From Nannochloropsis salina CCMP1776 (Eukaryota > Sar > Eustigmatophyceae > Eustigmatales > Monodopsidaceae), in NCBI GenBank assembly GCA_004565275.1, contig SDOX01000099.1:17278-67142 (forward strand): 49,865 nucleotides of DNA, in the 5' to 3' direction. Under the pieces are notes generated by a model. That model was not told the DNA's origin. It saw only the letters and a program-made list of their open reading frames with translations, and searched no databases. Numbering within the stretch: the first letter of the stretch is position 1; each line of letters begins with the position of its first letter. Positions 11,291 through 23,705 of the stretch are shown here, piece after piece. A program made the translations under genes and the position numbers.

Positions 11291-14200
11291 CTACAACAAG
11301 AACGCCTCGGTCTTGGGGCTTTGTCGCAGTATCCGTCTTTCCACCACGCACACAATCTTCTTGCTCAGCTCTGGGATGTGCGCCTTGCAGAGGGCCTCCA
11401 TGTGCTTCGTCCGCAGGGACGGGGTAGTGAAAAGGGCGAGGGGAAAGGCCTGGTCGAGCAGATCCAGGTGCACGTCTACATTCTTGACGCCAATCGTGCG
11501 GAGCGTCAGCGCTAGAAAGGGGCAGGGGATGAAAACGAGACAGGGTGCAGTAGAGTGATGAGGTCATGACAGAGCACAAGTGCGAGGGGAGCACGTCGGC
11601 TCACCTTCCAGATCGCCTGTGATGTTCTCATCCATCTCCTTGATGTAGGAGAAGGAAGACACGATGTCTGGAGCGCAAAGAACGCAGAGGAAAAGCGAGT
11701 AGGGGGGAAAGAATGAGGAAAAGGGGAGGGTAAAGAGGACCCTCCAAGACGTTAGGACTCCGTGGTCAGTCATCGATCTCCTCGTCTGCTGCGCTACGAG
11801 CCACGAGTCACCCGCTCAGATCAATACATTGACTAGTCGGCCAAGGACCGTCGCCTCCAAGCAGTGACCGAAGGCATGGCACACAACTCCCCCCCAGACT
11901 CTTTCCTCTCGTTGTCGTCCCCCCCTCTCTCTCACCCCAGGGGTGCAGATGGTTGATGAAGGCGCATTCGATCACCTCCTCGTGCAGAACCTCGTGCAGG
12001 TCTCGGGCTGAGGCTGAGAGCGTCAAGCCCAGCACCAGACCGCCTGTGGAGGGCAAGGAGGGGGCCGAAGGGTCCTAGCATGATGAGCAATGCCGCGAGA
12101 CGATGCACGAATTTGCTTGCGACAGCCGCGTGACGGCGGAAGGCGTGCCCGCCGGACATATCCAGCCATCTTTCCCGGCATCCTCGCTGCTCGTCATCAC
12201 CTTCCTTGCCAGGTATCTCCCTTCCTTGCCACCCGCAGGCTCCTCGCCACTCTTTCCCCCCTCGCTCTCCCATCTTTCCTCCTCCCTCCTCCCCTACCTG
12301 GGATGTACATCTCGTCGCGCTTGAACTTCCGGGTATTGAAATGGCGCTCGTGGGTAAGACGGCCCAAGGAGGAAAGCTGCATGCTCTACAGAGGGAGAAA
12401 GGGGAGGGAGGGCGCGGTGGAAAGACAGGAGTGAGCAGGAGGCAGGAGCCCGTGAGGCGTGAGCAGTCGAAGCAAGCAACCCCACAAACAATGCCGCCAC
12501 TGGGCGCCCAATGCTTTCGACAACGTCTCGTAAACGGGCGACATCCCTCTCGTAAACGGACGACACGGTCGCCGCGTGCCTGCACACGACAAGACAAGAA
12601 TACCTCCCCTGTGCCCGTGCCGGTCTTCTCCTTTCCCTCCTCCCCTCCCTCCTTCCCTCCCTCCTTCCCTCCTTCCCATCCCCCTCGCACCTGCGCCGGG
12701 GAGAGGGGCCGTGCGAGAGAGTGGAGGAGGAGCTGACCTGGGCGGAGGGACTGCAAGGACTGGGAGCCGAGGGCGTGCAAACTGTGAAAAGGGGGGAGGG
12801 TGGGGGAGAGAGGGAATGCTCGTGTCAGGAGGGGGAATGACGGCCAAGAGGGAAGGGATCACGGATGCTCACGCCCAGCTGCACGCCCTACGCTTTCCGA
12901 AGCCCACCCTCCCCTCTCCCTCCCTCCCTCCCTCCCGCCGTCCCTCCCTCTACCTGTCTGCCCGTGAGACCAAGTGCTCTTCCAGGAGCCGAGGTGGGAC
13001 GGCCACAGGAAAGGTGACGTTGGAGGCAGGGAGGACGACGGGGAAGATCATGCTCTTCTCCGCGGTGAAGATGACCTGGCCCCGCTGATTCTTGAGCTCG
13101 CAGTGGAAAGAGAATATACTGGTGTGCGGGAGGGGAGAAAGGCCGAGGGTAGCGGTGTTCAGGCGCGGGGAGCCATGCGTCTTGAGACGTGCTCGCCGCA
13201 CGCTTCCCCCCCCCGCCCCGATATTACCTGTACTTGTTGCTGCTGGCGACGCGGACACTGCGGATGACGAAACGCTTGGTGATGGTGTCGCCTGGGGCAG
13301 CGGGGAGGGAGAGGGGGGTCACGGAGGGCGAAGAGGGATGGAACAAGCGCGTGAGAGCAAAGAGGCGCGAGAGGCTAAGACGGAGGGAAGGAGGGGAAGC
13401 AGGGGCGTGATAGGGAAGCAAGGCACAGGACGAGGACGAAGGGAGGGAGGGGAGGCCGGGGCCAGTCAGCCTCACCTGCAAAGGCCGGCCAGTGGTAGAT
13501 GGCGTTCTGGAAGCCCACCTGGGAGGAATGGAGGACGAAGCAGAATCTATAGGCGCATTGCTCTCCTTTCATATTCTCATTTCACTCGCTTTATCCCTCC
13601 CTCTCTCCCGCCCGCCCGCCCTCCCGCCCTCCCGCCCTCCCGCCCTCCTTCTTCTACCTGGACTGTGGCGCTGTCCGCGTGCGACATGCTCCCAGTCAAG
13701 AAGAGCATGAGGGAGAAGGGTAAGACTTGATCCTGAAAGCCTAGCTAAGGGGTCCGAGGAAAGAACAAGAAAGGATGAGGGGTCTGGGCTGTAAGGTGAC
13801 GCCATCCGAGAACCTCAGGGTCATATCCCGTCATTACACAGAGCCTTCGTCCGAGCACCCACCTTGCGAGCAAAGGGCGTGGAGGTGTTGAGCCGATCAT
13901 GGGAGTAGAACACGCTTTGCCAGAAATCCCGAAAGGAGGGGTTGATCGTGAGCTCGTAGGGCACGTCGATGGCCTCCCCCTGGTTTATGGCGGTGGAGCC
14001 CAGGTTAGGATGAAGTTAACGATTACAGAGGACACGACGTCTTCTCGTCCCCACAAGCCCCTTTTTCTCCGTCTCTTTTTCGAGTTTACTCTTACAGGGC
14101 GCACGTCGTGGAGATCGATCGCGTGGTCGGTGACCTCTCCCACCACCCACCCTCCCGAAGACTCCTCCCCCTGGGAGGGAGGGGTATGGGAGGGTGGGAT

Positions 14201-14455
14201 GGCACCGTCCACTTTAAAAAACGCGGCATTGAGTGGAGGCGATACATTCTTTTCTTTACGCTTTCTGTGAGGAACGTGCGTGCTCGTGCTGGTGTCGGTG
14301 CCTGTCGCTTTGGCGCTGCAATTCCTGGAGGGGCTGAGTTTCCTGTTCTGCTCCAGCCATCTTTTCCCCACATCCGTCTTTCGCAGCCGACGAAAGGACC
14401 ACCACGGCGATTTGAGGGTGCTCAACCTAAATCCCGCTCGTCGGACCGCCAACAT
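11291..14455 (-). CDS. Double-hotdog MaoC-like (hydratase/dehydratase-type) protein with Arg-rich leader
   Basis: Eleven exons on the reverse strand (14455-14096, 13979-13863, 13732-13658, 13518-13476, 13291-13228, 13118-12954, 12781-12691, 12385-12298, 12043-11936, 11667-11605, 11511-11291) join in perfect phase to 464 residues. The leader MLAVRRAGFRLS is basic and amphipathic, suggesting mitochondrial import (inference). A first hotdog-like half follows: PYELTINPSFRDFW, FYSHDRLNTSTPFARK and HWPAFAGDTITKRF. A second half carries THERHFNT, the MaoC-type turn MYIPGGLVLGLTLSASARDL and FINHLHPWDIVSSFSYI. In known hydratase-2 enzymes the motif is GDxNPxH; here the matching stretch SHDRLNTSTPFA keeps Asp and Asn but lacks the His, so activity on enoyl-CoA is doubtful. 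The fold assignment is by motif only. Introns are short and CCCT/GGGA rich. Confidence 0.68.
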
Positions 14456-14704
14456 GCCGCTGTGATCTCCTGGTGGGTGAGAAACAGAAATGAAACGAAG
14501 ACTTCGTCCTCTTATTGCTGTTGAAGCGGTCGTCTTCTCGCTGACTTTCGCTTTCTCGCCCAGACAGCCGAGACATATCCCATGCCCGCCTCACATCATA
14601 CCGCGCTTTCACGCCGAACCCATCACACAGATGGAGCATTTTTAGGAAAGAAGTAGCGTCCGTAGCTTTGGACGGGACAATATCGCTCTCATTCATGAAA
14701 CGCA
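14456..14704. promoter_or_regulatory. Short divergent promoter region, MaoC-like gene / FANCL
   Basis: Only about 250 bases separate the start codons of the leftward MaoC-like gene and rightward FANCL, so both promoters must lie here or overlap the 5' ends. No TATA box stands out. Inference from gene order. Confidence 0.4.
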
Positions 14705-17471
14705 ATGGCGGCAGGCCCTACCGACGGTGAGATGAGGGAGGAGGTCACCACGGTGGAGGACGAGGAAGCTGAGTTTCTGGCCTACCTCGCTGCTGCTACC
14801 TCCAAGACCAGCAGTATAGACGTATCTGTATTCTTGCTGCCCGCTAGATCCGATTTCATGGCATTTCAAGGCTACATCTCCCTCGGAGTACGTGCAGAAA
14901 CTCTCGCCAGGGGTAGGGGCAGAAAGGCAGGAGGTGTCAGGTTTACTGAGGCAGAATTTCGGTGTGCCTAGCAACTAAGTGTTTCTGTATTTTACATATG
15001 TGCTCCTCGTCCTTGTCCTTAGATGTACCAATTGCCATTGTATTTTTCATGCGAAACGCCTGGAGGGCGCGTGCGGATGTCCTCCATTCGAGGGGACTGT
15101 CGATTGCGCGCCTTGTGGAAGCGAGGGGAATGGCTAAATACCGGGCGGTAAGAGAAAAGAAAGAGGATGGGAGGGCGGTGACGCGACAAGTCAATTGATT
15201 TCCTCACACGAGCACGTACTTTGCATTGCTGGACAGCCTGGAGCGTAGTCTGGACGTCGGGTCATTCGCCACCGAGTTGGAGGACATGCTCTCTTCGCCC
15301 CTCCCTCCCTCCCTCCCTCCTTCTGCATTCAAGGAGGGCAAGACACTGAGGAGAACAGGCGTCACCGCGCCGCCCGCTGTCTATCGACAGGTAGTATCAT
15401 AAGTCGAAGATACTCACGCTCGCCTCCTGCATCCATGTGACTCTGACCCGCATTGAGCACAGGAGACCCAGAGCCTTTCATGCGTGATTTGTCTGCCATT
15501 GCCCCCGCTACTCCCTTCCAACCATGCCTGTCTATCCAATACCACCCTCACACGGTTCCCTTCCTTCTCCTTTCCAGCTTCTCACGGAACTGCAGGCGTT
15601 GGGGTGGGCGAATGCCCGCGATCTATCCCCCCGCCCCCCACAGGGAGGGGCGGAGGACGGGCTACAGGGAGGGGCGGAGGACGAGTTGCTCACCCTGACG
15701 CTCGCCGTCCAAGACTCGGCAGGCCGGGAGCACGAGGTGCTGGTGGAGCTTCCTTCCCACCCCTCTCCCTCCGTCTGGCCGCGGTGCCAGGCCCGACTGC
15801 CACCGGTGGAGGAGGAGGCGGGGGGAGGGGCGGGGTGGCTGGAGGTAGGGAGGGCGGTGGGGAGGGAGGGAGCATCGAGACAGAGCGTAGTGGAAGGGAT
15901 AATCAGGAAGGAGGAGAGAGAGGAGGGCGTGACCGACACGGCGGGACATGGAGCTGAGACACTCGAGCGCCAACATCCTCCCCCCACCCCTCTCGGGGCT
16001 CCTCCAGTTCGACCGGCGCCATCTCCTCCCCCCCTCCACTCCACACTCTCCGCCTTGCTCCCACTTCCACCTTCAGCTGGTCAAGGAGCAGTTTCAAGAT
16101 CGGATCGCGGCTTTCCAAGACTTTTGGGACGTGAGGACACGGGGGGGGAGGGAGGGAGGGAGGGAGAGAGGGAGGGAGGGAGAGAGGGAGAAAAGGAGGC
16201 AGGGACGGGGGAGTAGCGGGGCGGGATAAGTGGAGGGACCGTTGAAAGTCCGCCACGTCAAGTACTTGAAGGGATCAGTCGTCAGACTGGCACGTCATAT
16301 GATCGCTCTCCTGCCTCCCTCCCTCCCTCCCTCCCTCAGGTGATGGACGACCTGGACAGGCATGCCTGGGTCATGGGCGGGGCCTCGGAGCGCTTCCGAC
16401 GTGAGAGCCGAGAGCGACGGGTGGTTTTGCACGCCCACGCATCCTGTGTCATCAACATCGATCCTCTCGCCCCTTACAAGGTAGGGCACTGCGCCTTTCC
16501 TTTCCTCCTCCCTTCCCTCCTTCCTCCCCTTCCCCCTCCCACTCGTCCTCCTCCTGCCCCCTCTACCCCTCTCTCCATCCCCCTCCCTCCCTCCCTCCCT
16601 CCATCCATCCTCCCCTCCCCTCAGCCCTCTCACGTGGAATTTGTCGGCCCGGAGGCCGTCATCGGCCCATGGACTCGACGCCTGTACGCTGGCATCGGGG
16701 ACTGGTGAGCCTCACTCGCTTCCCCTCCTCCCTTGCTTGGCTCCTGCTTTTCTGTCTCGCCGCCTCTCTCTCTCTGCGAGTAAGGTGACGCTTTTCCATG
16801 TCTCATCCTCGCTTTTTCTCCCCCTCCTTGGGCCCCGCCCTGTCGCGCAGGGATACGGCGAGAATGCCTCGACAGAACTTGGAAGCCATTCTCGGATTCC
16901 CCTTCCCTGCCCCTCCCACCCCCTTGGATGGAGAAGGGAACGGAGGAGGAAAGGGAGAGGGGTGGGAGGCGGCCTATGTCGAGGAGTGCTGCATTTGCTA
17001 TGCCTATCGACTGGGAGATGGGTCCTCCAAGGAGAGGGGAGGTACGACGTGGGAGGGGAGGGGTGCGAAGGAAAGAGAAAGCAAGGGAAGGACGTCGAGG
17101 GCAGGGTGGCACCCTCAAGTCTTCCTCGCCCTCTCCTTCTCCCCCGTCCCCATTTTTTCTCTTAGATATCCCCACCGTTACCTGCGAGAACGAGCGCTGC
17201 CGCCGGCTCTACCACTCTGTCTGCCTTCGCCAGTGGCTTCAGACGCTCCCCGACGTGAAGATGATTCGTAAGCACCAAGGAGAGAACGATCCACTAGGCG
17301 CTTTAAACCTTTTCTTAACTCTCACCCAATCAACCTCCCCCTTCCCCCCACCCTGTCCTCCCTCCATTCCTCCCAGGCGGGGGCTTGACCAACCGGACTA
17401 CGTTGCTGGGCTCCTGCCCTTTCTGCATTGAGCCCATCTCCCTCGAGGTGGACGCCGTCAGTTTCGTCTGA
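14705..17471 (+). CDS. FANCL: FANCL, E3 ubiquitin ligase of the Fanconi anaemia DNA crosslink-repair pathway
   Basis: Ten exons (14705-14887, 15023-15147, 15213-15390, 15578-15844, 16077-16130, 16340-16480, 16625-16704, 16851-17041, 17166-17267, 17377-17471) give 471 residues with all phases consistent. Segments match animal FANCL in order: the N-terminal ELF region (FMAFQGYISLG), LLTELQALGWA before the first UBC-like lobe, LAVQDSAGREHEVLVELP, FQDFWDVMDDLDRHAWV, NLEAILGFPFPAP, then the terminal RING/PHD-like finger CCICYAY...CENERCRRLYHSVCLRQWLQ...GSCPFCIEPI (residues about 385-460) with C4HC3 spacing. In animals FANCL monoubiquitinates FANCD2/FANCI with UBE2T. This protein is about 95 residues longer than human FANCL, mostly from Pro/Gly/Glu-rich linkers at 15600-15840 and 16890-17040. 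The acceptor of exon 3 is the least certain boundary. Confidence 0.9.
16131..16339 (+). other. FANCL intron 5 with complementary GGGA (5') and CCCT (3') tracts
   Basis: Right after the donor lies a run of GGGA units (about 16142-16195), and directly before the acceptor lies a run of CCCT units (about 16314-16338). The two tracts are complementary, so the transcript could pair them and bring the splice sites together. The G-tract could alternatively form a G-quadruplex. Seen directly; any role is inference. Confidence 0.8.
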
Positions 17472-17861
17472 AGGCGGTCAGGAGGGCGGCTGCCGCCTGG
17501 CCTTGATTGGGAACGTATCCCTGCGCGGGGGGGTTGTCGCACTCTCCCAGTGCTCGGATTGAGCGATGCCTGCCAGCACCGGCTCGGTTCAGGGACGCAA
17601 GACGAGGCGGAGGGAATGGGCGCGGGCCCGGTGCCCAGATGACGCAAGCATCAAGACAAACGTGGGAGAGAAGAAATTAACAACAACAAAATGACGGAGA
17701 TATTGCCAGCGAGTTTAGACTTTGCAGATTTTGAAGTCGACACTTAATTTACCGCTCGCCTTCTTATTTCTCTTGGTGCGACACCCCTACTCCTTGCTTC
17801 CTCACCATCCCCCGCGTTGTCGAAAGATTCTCCTAAGTCCCCCCCCTCCACCCCTCCCTCG
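17472..17861. other. Spacer between convergent FANCL and ArfGAP genes
   Basis: About 390 bases holding the two 3' untranslated regions; no reading frame of note. Confidence 0.5.
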
Positions 17862-20174
<2,313 letters not shown>

Positions 20175-20671
20175 GGAAATAAATAGAGGTGGGCTAGAGC
20201 GTGCGGTGCTCTGGCTTCCTGCGATTGGGGCGGCGGGTGAGAGAGGGGAAGGGCATGATATTAGCAGGGCCAAAACTAAACAAGAGATGACAACATTAAT
20301 TCTTAGCATTCCGATAATATCTGCTTATTCAAATTGGAAGGACAGTGGCCCTAATGTTTGTGTATGGGGGCAGGAAGGAGTGTACGAGGGGAAGTCCGGT
20401 GGGCAAGGAACACACGGCAGCGGCAGCGAGGCAAAGCGCCAGCGATGTCCGATAAGCGGGGACAGACCGCCATACACCCGCACAAATCCACTGCTCATTC
20501 CATTCGACTAGGTGACTCGCCCTGAAAACGTAGACGTGGACCGCAACGTTCGTAAAGACGCGGTGAGCGACCGATTTTTGCCCGCCCGGGGTCTACTCTT
20601 GCTTGGCGCCAGAAGCCAGCAAGCGAGAGCAGACGCACACATACACTTTACAAGGGTTCGATAGAGTCCTC
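20175..20671. promoter_or_regulatory. Divergent promoter region, ArfGAP / HAD phosphatase
   Basis: About 500 bases between two divergently transcribed start codons. It contains a reverse-strand open extension of the ArfGAP frame (to 20309). No clear TATA box; regulatory content is inferred from gene order only. Confidence 0.45.
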
Positions 20672-22369
20672 ATGTACAAAAATGTCATCCCTCCGGGCGG
20701 GAATGCGAGCACCAGCGGAAGCGTGAGACAAGGCACGATAACAAACAAGATAAAAGCCATCGTGTATGACCTTGATGGTACATTGCTAGACACCGAAAGC
20801 TTGTCTACTGAGGCCATTCAAGCCGTCGTCGGGGCGTACGGCAAGACTTTCACTTGGTACGTGTTTCCACATGGAAAAAAAGGGAAATTTTATGAACAAA
20901 TTCAGAGAAATAATATTAGGTTCGTCTGTTTTATTGCAGGGAGACCAAAAAGAAGATTCTTGGCATGCGCGGTGAGGAATGGGGCCGCGTAGTCGTCGAT
21001 GGTACGTGTCTAGAATGAAATTTTCATCTCCCTCCTCTGTTCTAAGATTCTTTACCATTTCTCTATCAGATCTAGGTCTTAGTGATCAAATAGAGCCCAT
21101 GATGCTCGTAAAGCAATGGGAAAGGGAACTTGAGGTTGTAACCCCGACAGTACAGGTACCTGACATCTCCCAACTATGAATTAACACCACCGCACATGAA
21201 GTTATTGGTCTCCTCTCGTCCTTCTGTGTCATCGTTTTTCTCAACATTTTATCATTATCGATATGTGTCGCCCAAAAAAACAATTTTTCCATCGGTGGAA
21301 AGAATTTTCTGTTTTCGTCTCGTGGCAAAGGTGTTACGCTCGACCGCGGATGCCGAGCAAATAGTCTTTTCTACATTGCTTCGACCCAGACTTTCTTCTA
21401 CAATAGATAGCTGCAACTATTCTCGCATGACATATTCGATACTATTCTATTCCAGTTGTTGCCAGGCGCGAGAGAGATAATTCAGTTCTTCGACTCCAAA
21501 GGTCTTCCTCAAGCGATAGCCACGTCCTCCTCCGCCTTACTAGTAGCGCACAAGCGCAGACATCACGAAGCTCACGTTTTTGGAAGAATGCGAACGATAG
21601 TGACGGGAGACGATCCCAAGGTGAGGCGATAAATCGAGAGGAAAAGACCGGGAGGGGCCTCCGAATTTGTTCCACACATATCCATCGTCGGCGTGTCCTC
21701 TCTCGTTTCCGCCATACTTGCTTCCCTTTATATCCCTTCGCTTCCTTAGATTGTCCGCGGTAAGCCTGCCCCAGACATCTACCAGGAGGCGGCTCGACGG
21801 TTGGGAGTGGCCCCGGAGGAGTGCTTGGTCTTCGAGGATGCGCTGAGTGGAGTGAGTGGACGGGATGGGGGACAGCGTGCGGGTGGACGAGGACAGGGAC
21901 AATCTTTTGTTCTTGAGAGCACTTTCTCCCGCCTACCTATTTACTATTTGTTGTCCTCTTCCTATTTCTTGCTCTCTTTAAGCTCCACGTCTATAATTAG
22001 CCAACTTTTCCTTGCAATGTATTTTCTTCATTTCATAAGGTGTTGTCGGGAAAGGCTGCCGGTATGTTTGTGGTAGCAATTCCAGATCCGCGCCTTGACG
22101 TGGCCTGCTTCCAGGCGCATGCACATCAGGTTTGTCAGGTCGGACCGTGTCCGCTTTATGGCCACAAGAAACGACGATGATTGCCGCAACGGTGGCCTGC
22201 AAAGACCTTAAAGTATCTGAAGCAGGTTGTAGGATCATTATGCATTCATATTCATGTTCTCGATATTCTCCTTCACTTGGATTTGCAGGTCTTGAAAAGT
22301 TTAGATTCTTTTGATCCCCGAAGCTGGGGATGGGTGGAGGACAACATCACGTTCTCCACGATTCAATAG
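20672..22369 (+). CDS. HAD-superfamily phosphatase, pseudouridine-5'-phosphatase (HDHD1/GPP)-like
   Basis: Seven exons (20672-20856, 20940-21001, 21070-21155, 21456-21620, 21750-21851, 22040-22129, 22289-22369) join in phase to 256 residues. All four HAD motifs are present: motif [16 protein letters not shown] (Asp33 and Asp35 as nucleophile and acid/base), motif II IATSSSA, the motif III Lys in [12 protein letters not shown], and motif [11 protein letters not shown]. The helical cap lies between motifs I and II (residues about 45-115). The ending [15 protein letters not shown] resembles the C-terminus of HDHD1-type sugar-phosphate phosphatases, which dephosphorylate pseudouridine 5'-monophosphate or related small phosphates. 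The precise substrate is not decidable from sequence. ATG 20672 follows a non-ATG open stretch. No targeting signal is obvious. Confidence 0.88.
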
Positions 22370-22609
22370 TAGCGTGAAACATACTGTCATGTGGCACTGT
22401 GATTTCTCTGGAAATTTTTAAATCATGCCAAGCAAAGACAAACAGGAGGGAAGAATAATCGAGTTGGTTTTTTGTCTCTTCTCATCACGGATACAAAGCT
22501 GAAACTCGGGAGGAGGGCAAGCAACTGTCTACCAAAGTACAATTAGGAATATTCTGCTTGCGAGTAACTTTCATTTGGCTGATTCTTTTTGCAAAACCTT
22601 TCGATTATA

Positions 22610-22978
22610 TTAAGCATTGGCTTGGCTTTTCTGAATAATCTTTGTTAACTTGTCCTTTAAGGCTCTGTTACACGACTCTCGGTCTGCTTTCCCCTCAAGA
22701 TATAACATTTTACATTTGGGCATATTTAACTTTCTGTGAAAGAAATCGACATTGACGACGCCTAGAATGCCATCGGGTAAACTCATTATTCTCCCTCGGT
22801 GAGATTTTTTTCCCTTTTTAGTGCTAAAATGGGCAGTTGCTGTAAACTCAAGGTTATGAATGAAGATTTTTTCTTGAAATGATACACGACAACAGGAGAA
22901 CGTCAAGAAAAGGGAGAAAATAGTAGAAACCGGTATTCTCGGCGGTTGGAGCGGATTCCCGTTCAAGCGTATTTTCAT
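22610..22978 (-). CDS. Small hypothetical reverse-strand ORF
   Basis: An open frame of about 122 codons from an ATG near 22978 to a stop at 22610. It is basic and contains a hydrophobic stretch (VSTIFSLFLTFSCCRVSF). I recognise no family and see no promoter or intron support. It could be a small gene or chance; listed because it is the only sizeable frame between the HAD and RAP genes. Confidence 0.25.
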   Translation of the reverse strand: MKIRLNGNPLQPPRIPVSTIFSLFLTFSCCRVSFQEKIFIHNLEFTATAHFSTKKGKKSHRGRIMSLPDGILGVVNVDFFHRKLNMPKCKMLYLEGKADRESCNRALKDKLTKIIQKSQANA

Positions 22979-23612
22979 GCAAAACAAATAATGCGAAATT
23001 ACGCTCGACCTCTACCCACTCCTACAGAATAATCTCCCCCCAAACAATATTTTAAAATGTACCCATCAAGAATACACCTTGCTCCGGCACTGACGACGTA
23101 TAGCACTTTTTTCCCCTCTGGGTTTCCCTCGTGGGGAGTCCGTTGCCGGGATCTCATCCTCCGCCTGCTGTCGCGAGATCAGATCCTGGCCTGAATGTTG
23201 GTCATTCGTTCGTGTTTGCCCGCGCGCGCCGTCGCTACGGAATCCATACCACGCAATTCTGCTGGGTTGCGGGCCACACATGGTATGATGGGCTGTCTTG
23301 GTGTGGCGCGGCGGTCCGTAATGCTGGGTACTGGCATTTCCGCGAGACGTGATGTCGAGGAGCGGGATGGGCGACGCAGGCGATGCTAGCAGGAATTGCA
23401 AAGATCAACGATGCAAGCAGGAACTTTCAACAAGTGGAGAACATATGGGTGTCCACACCATTTCCCTCCGAACACGTGACACTATTTTTCTAGTTTTTCT
23501 TAGGAGCGGGAAATAATTGCGCTTGGGATTTCATCCTCATCGTCTTCGCATCTTTAGCTGGCAAGCTTCGACGTTGTCGACGAGGATCGAGAAGAAGGTT
23601 GACATGCAGGCG
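22979..23612. other. Intergenic stretch upstream of the RAP-SAP gene
   Basis: About 630 bases. A more GC-rich patch at 23120-23390 is open in several frames on both strands, without any sequence I recognise. The right end should carry promoter elements of the gene at 23706. Confidence 0.35.
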
Positions 23613-23620
23613 GTATATAT
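23613..23620 (+). promoter_or_regulatory. Candidate TATA box of the RAP-SAP gene
   Basis: The run TATATATA sits about 86-93 bases before the ATG at 23706, a plausible distance for a TATA element with a short 5' leader. No other candidate lies between it and the start codon. Confidence 0.4.
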
Positions 23621-23705
23621 ATGAACCGATTTTCACACAAACATTTACTTCTCATGCCTTCGCAGGACTAGCATGCCCACGCTGTAGTGATACCTAACAG
23701 ACAAC

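Noticed and set aside
23066-23401. 111-codon reverse frame upstream of the RAP-SAP gene
   Set aside because: A GC-rich patch is open in several frames at once; no recognisable protein features.
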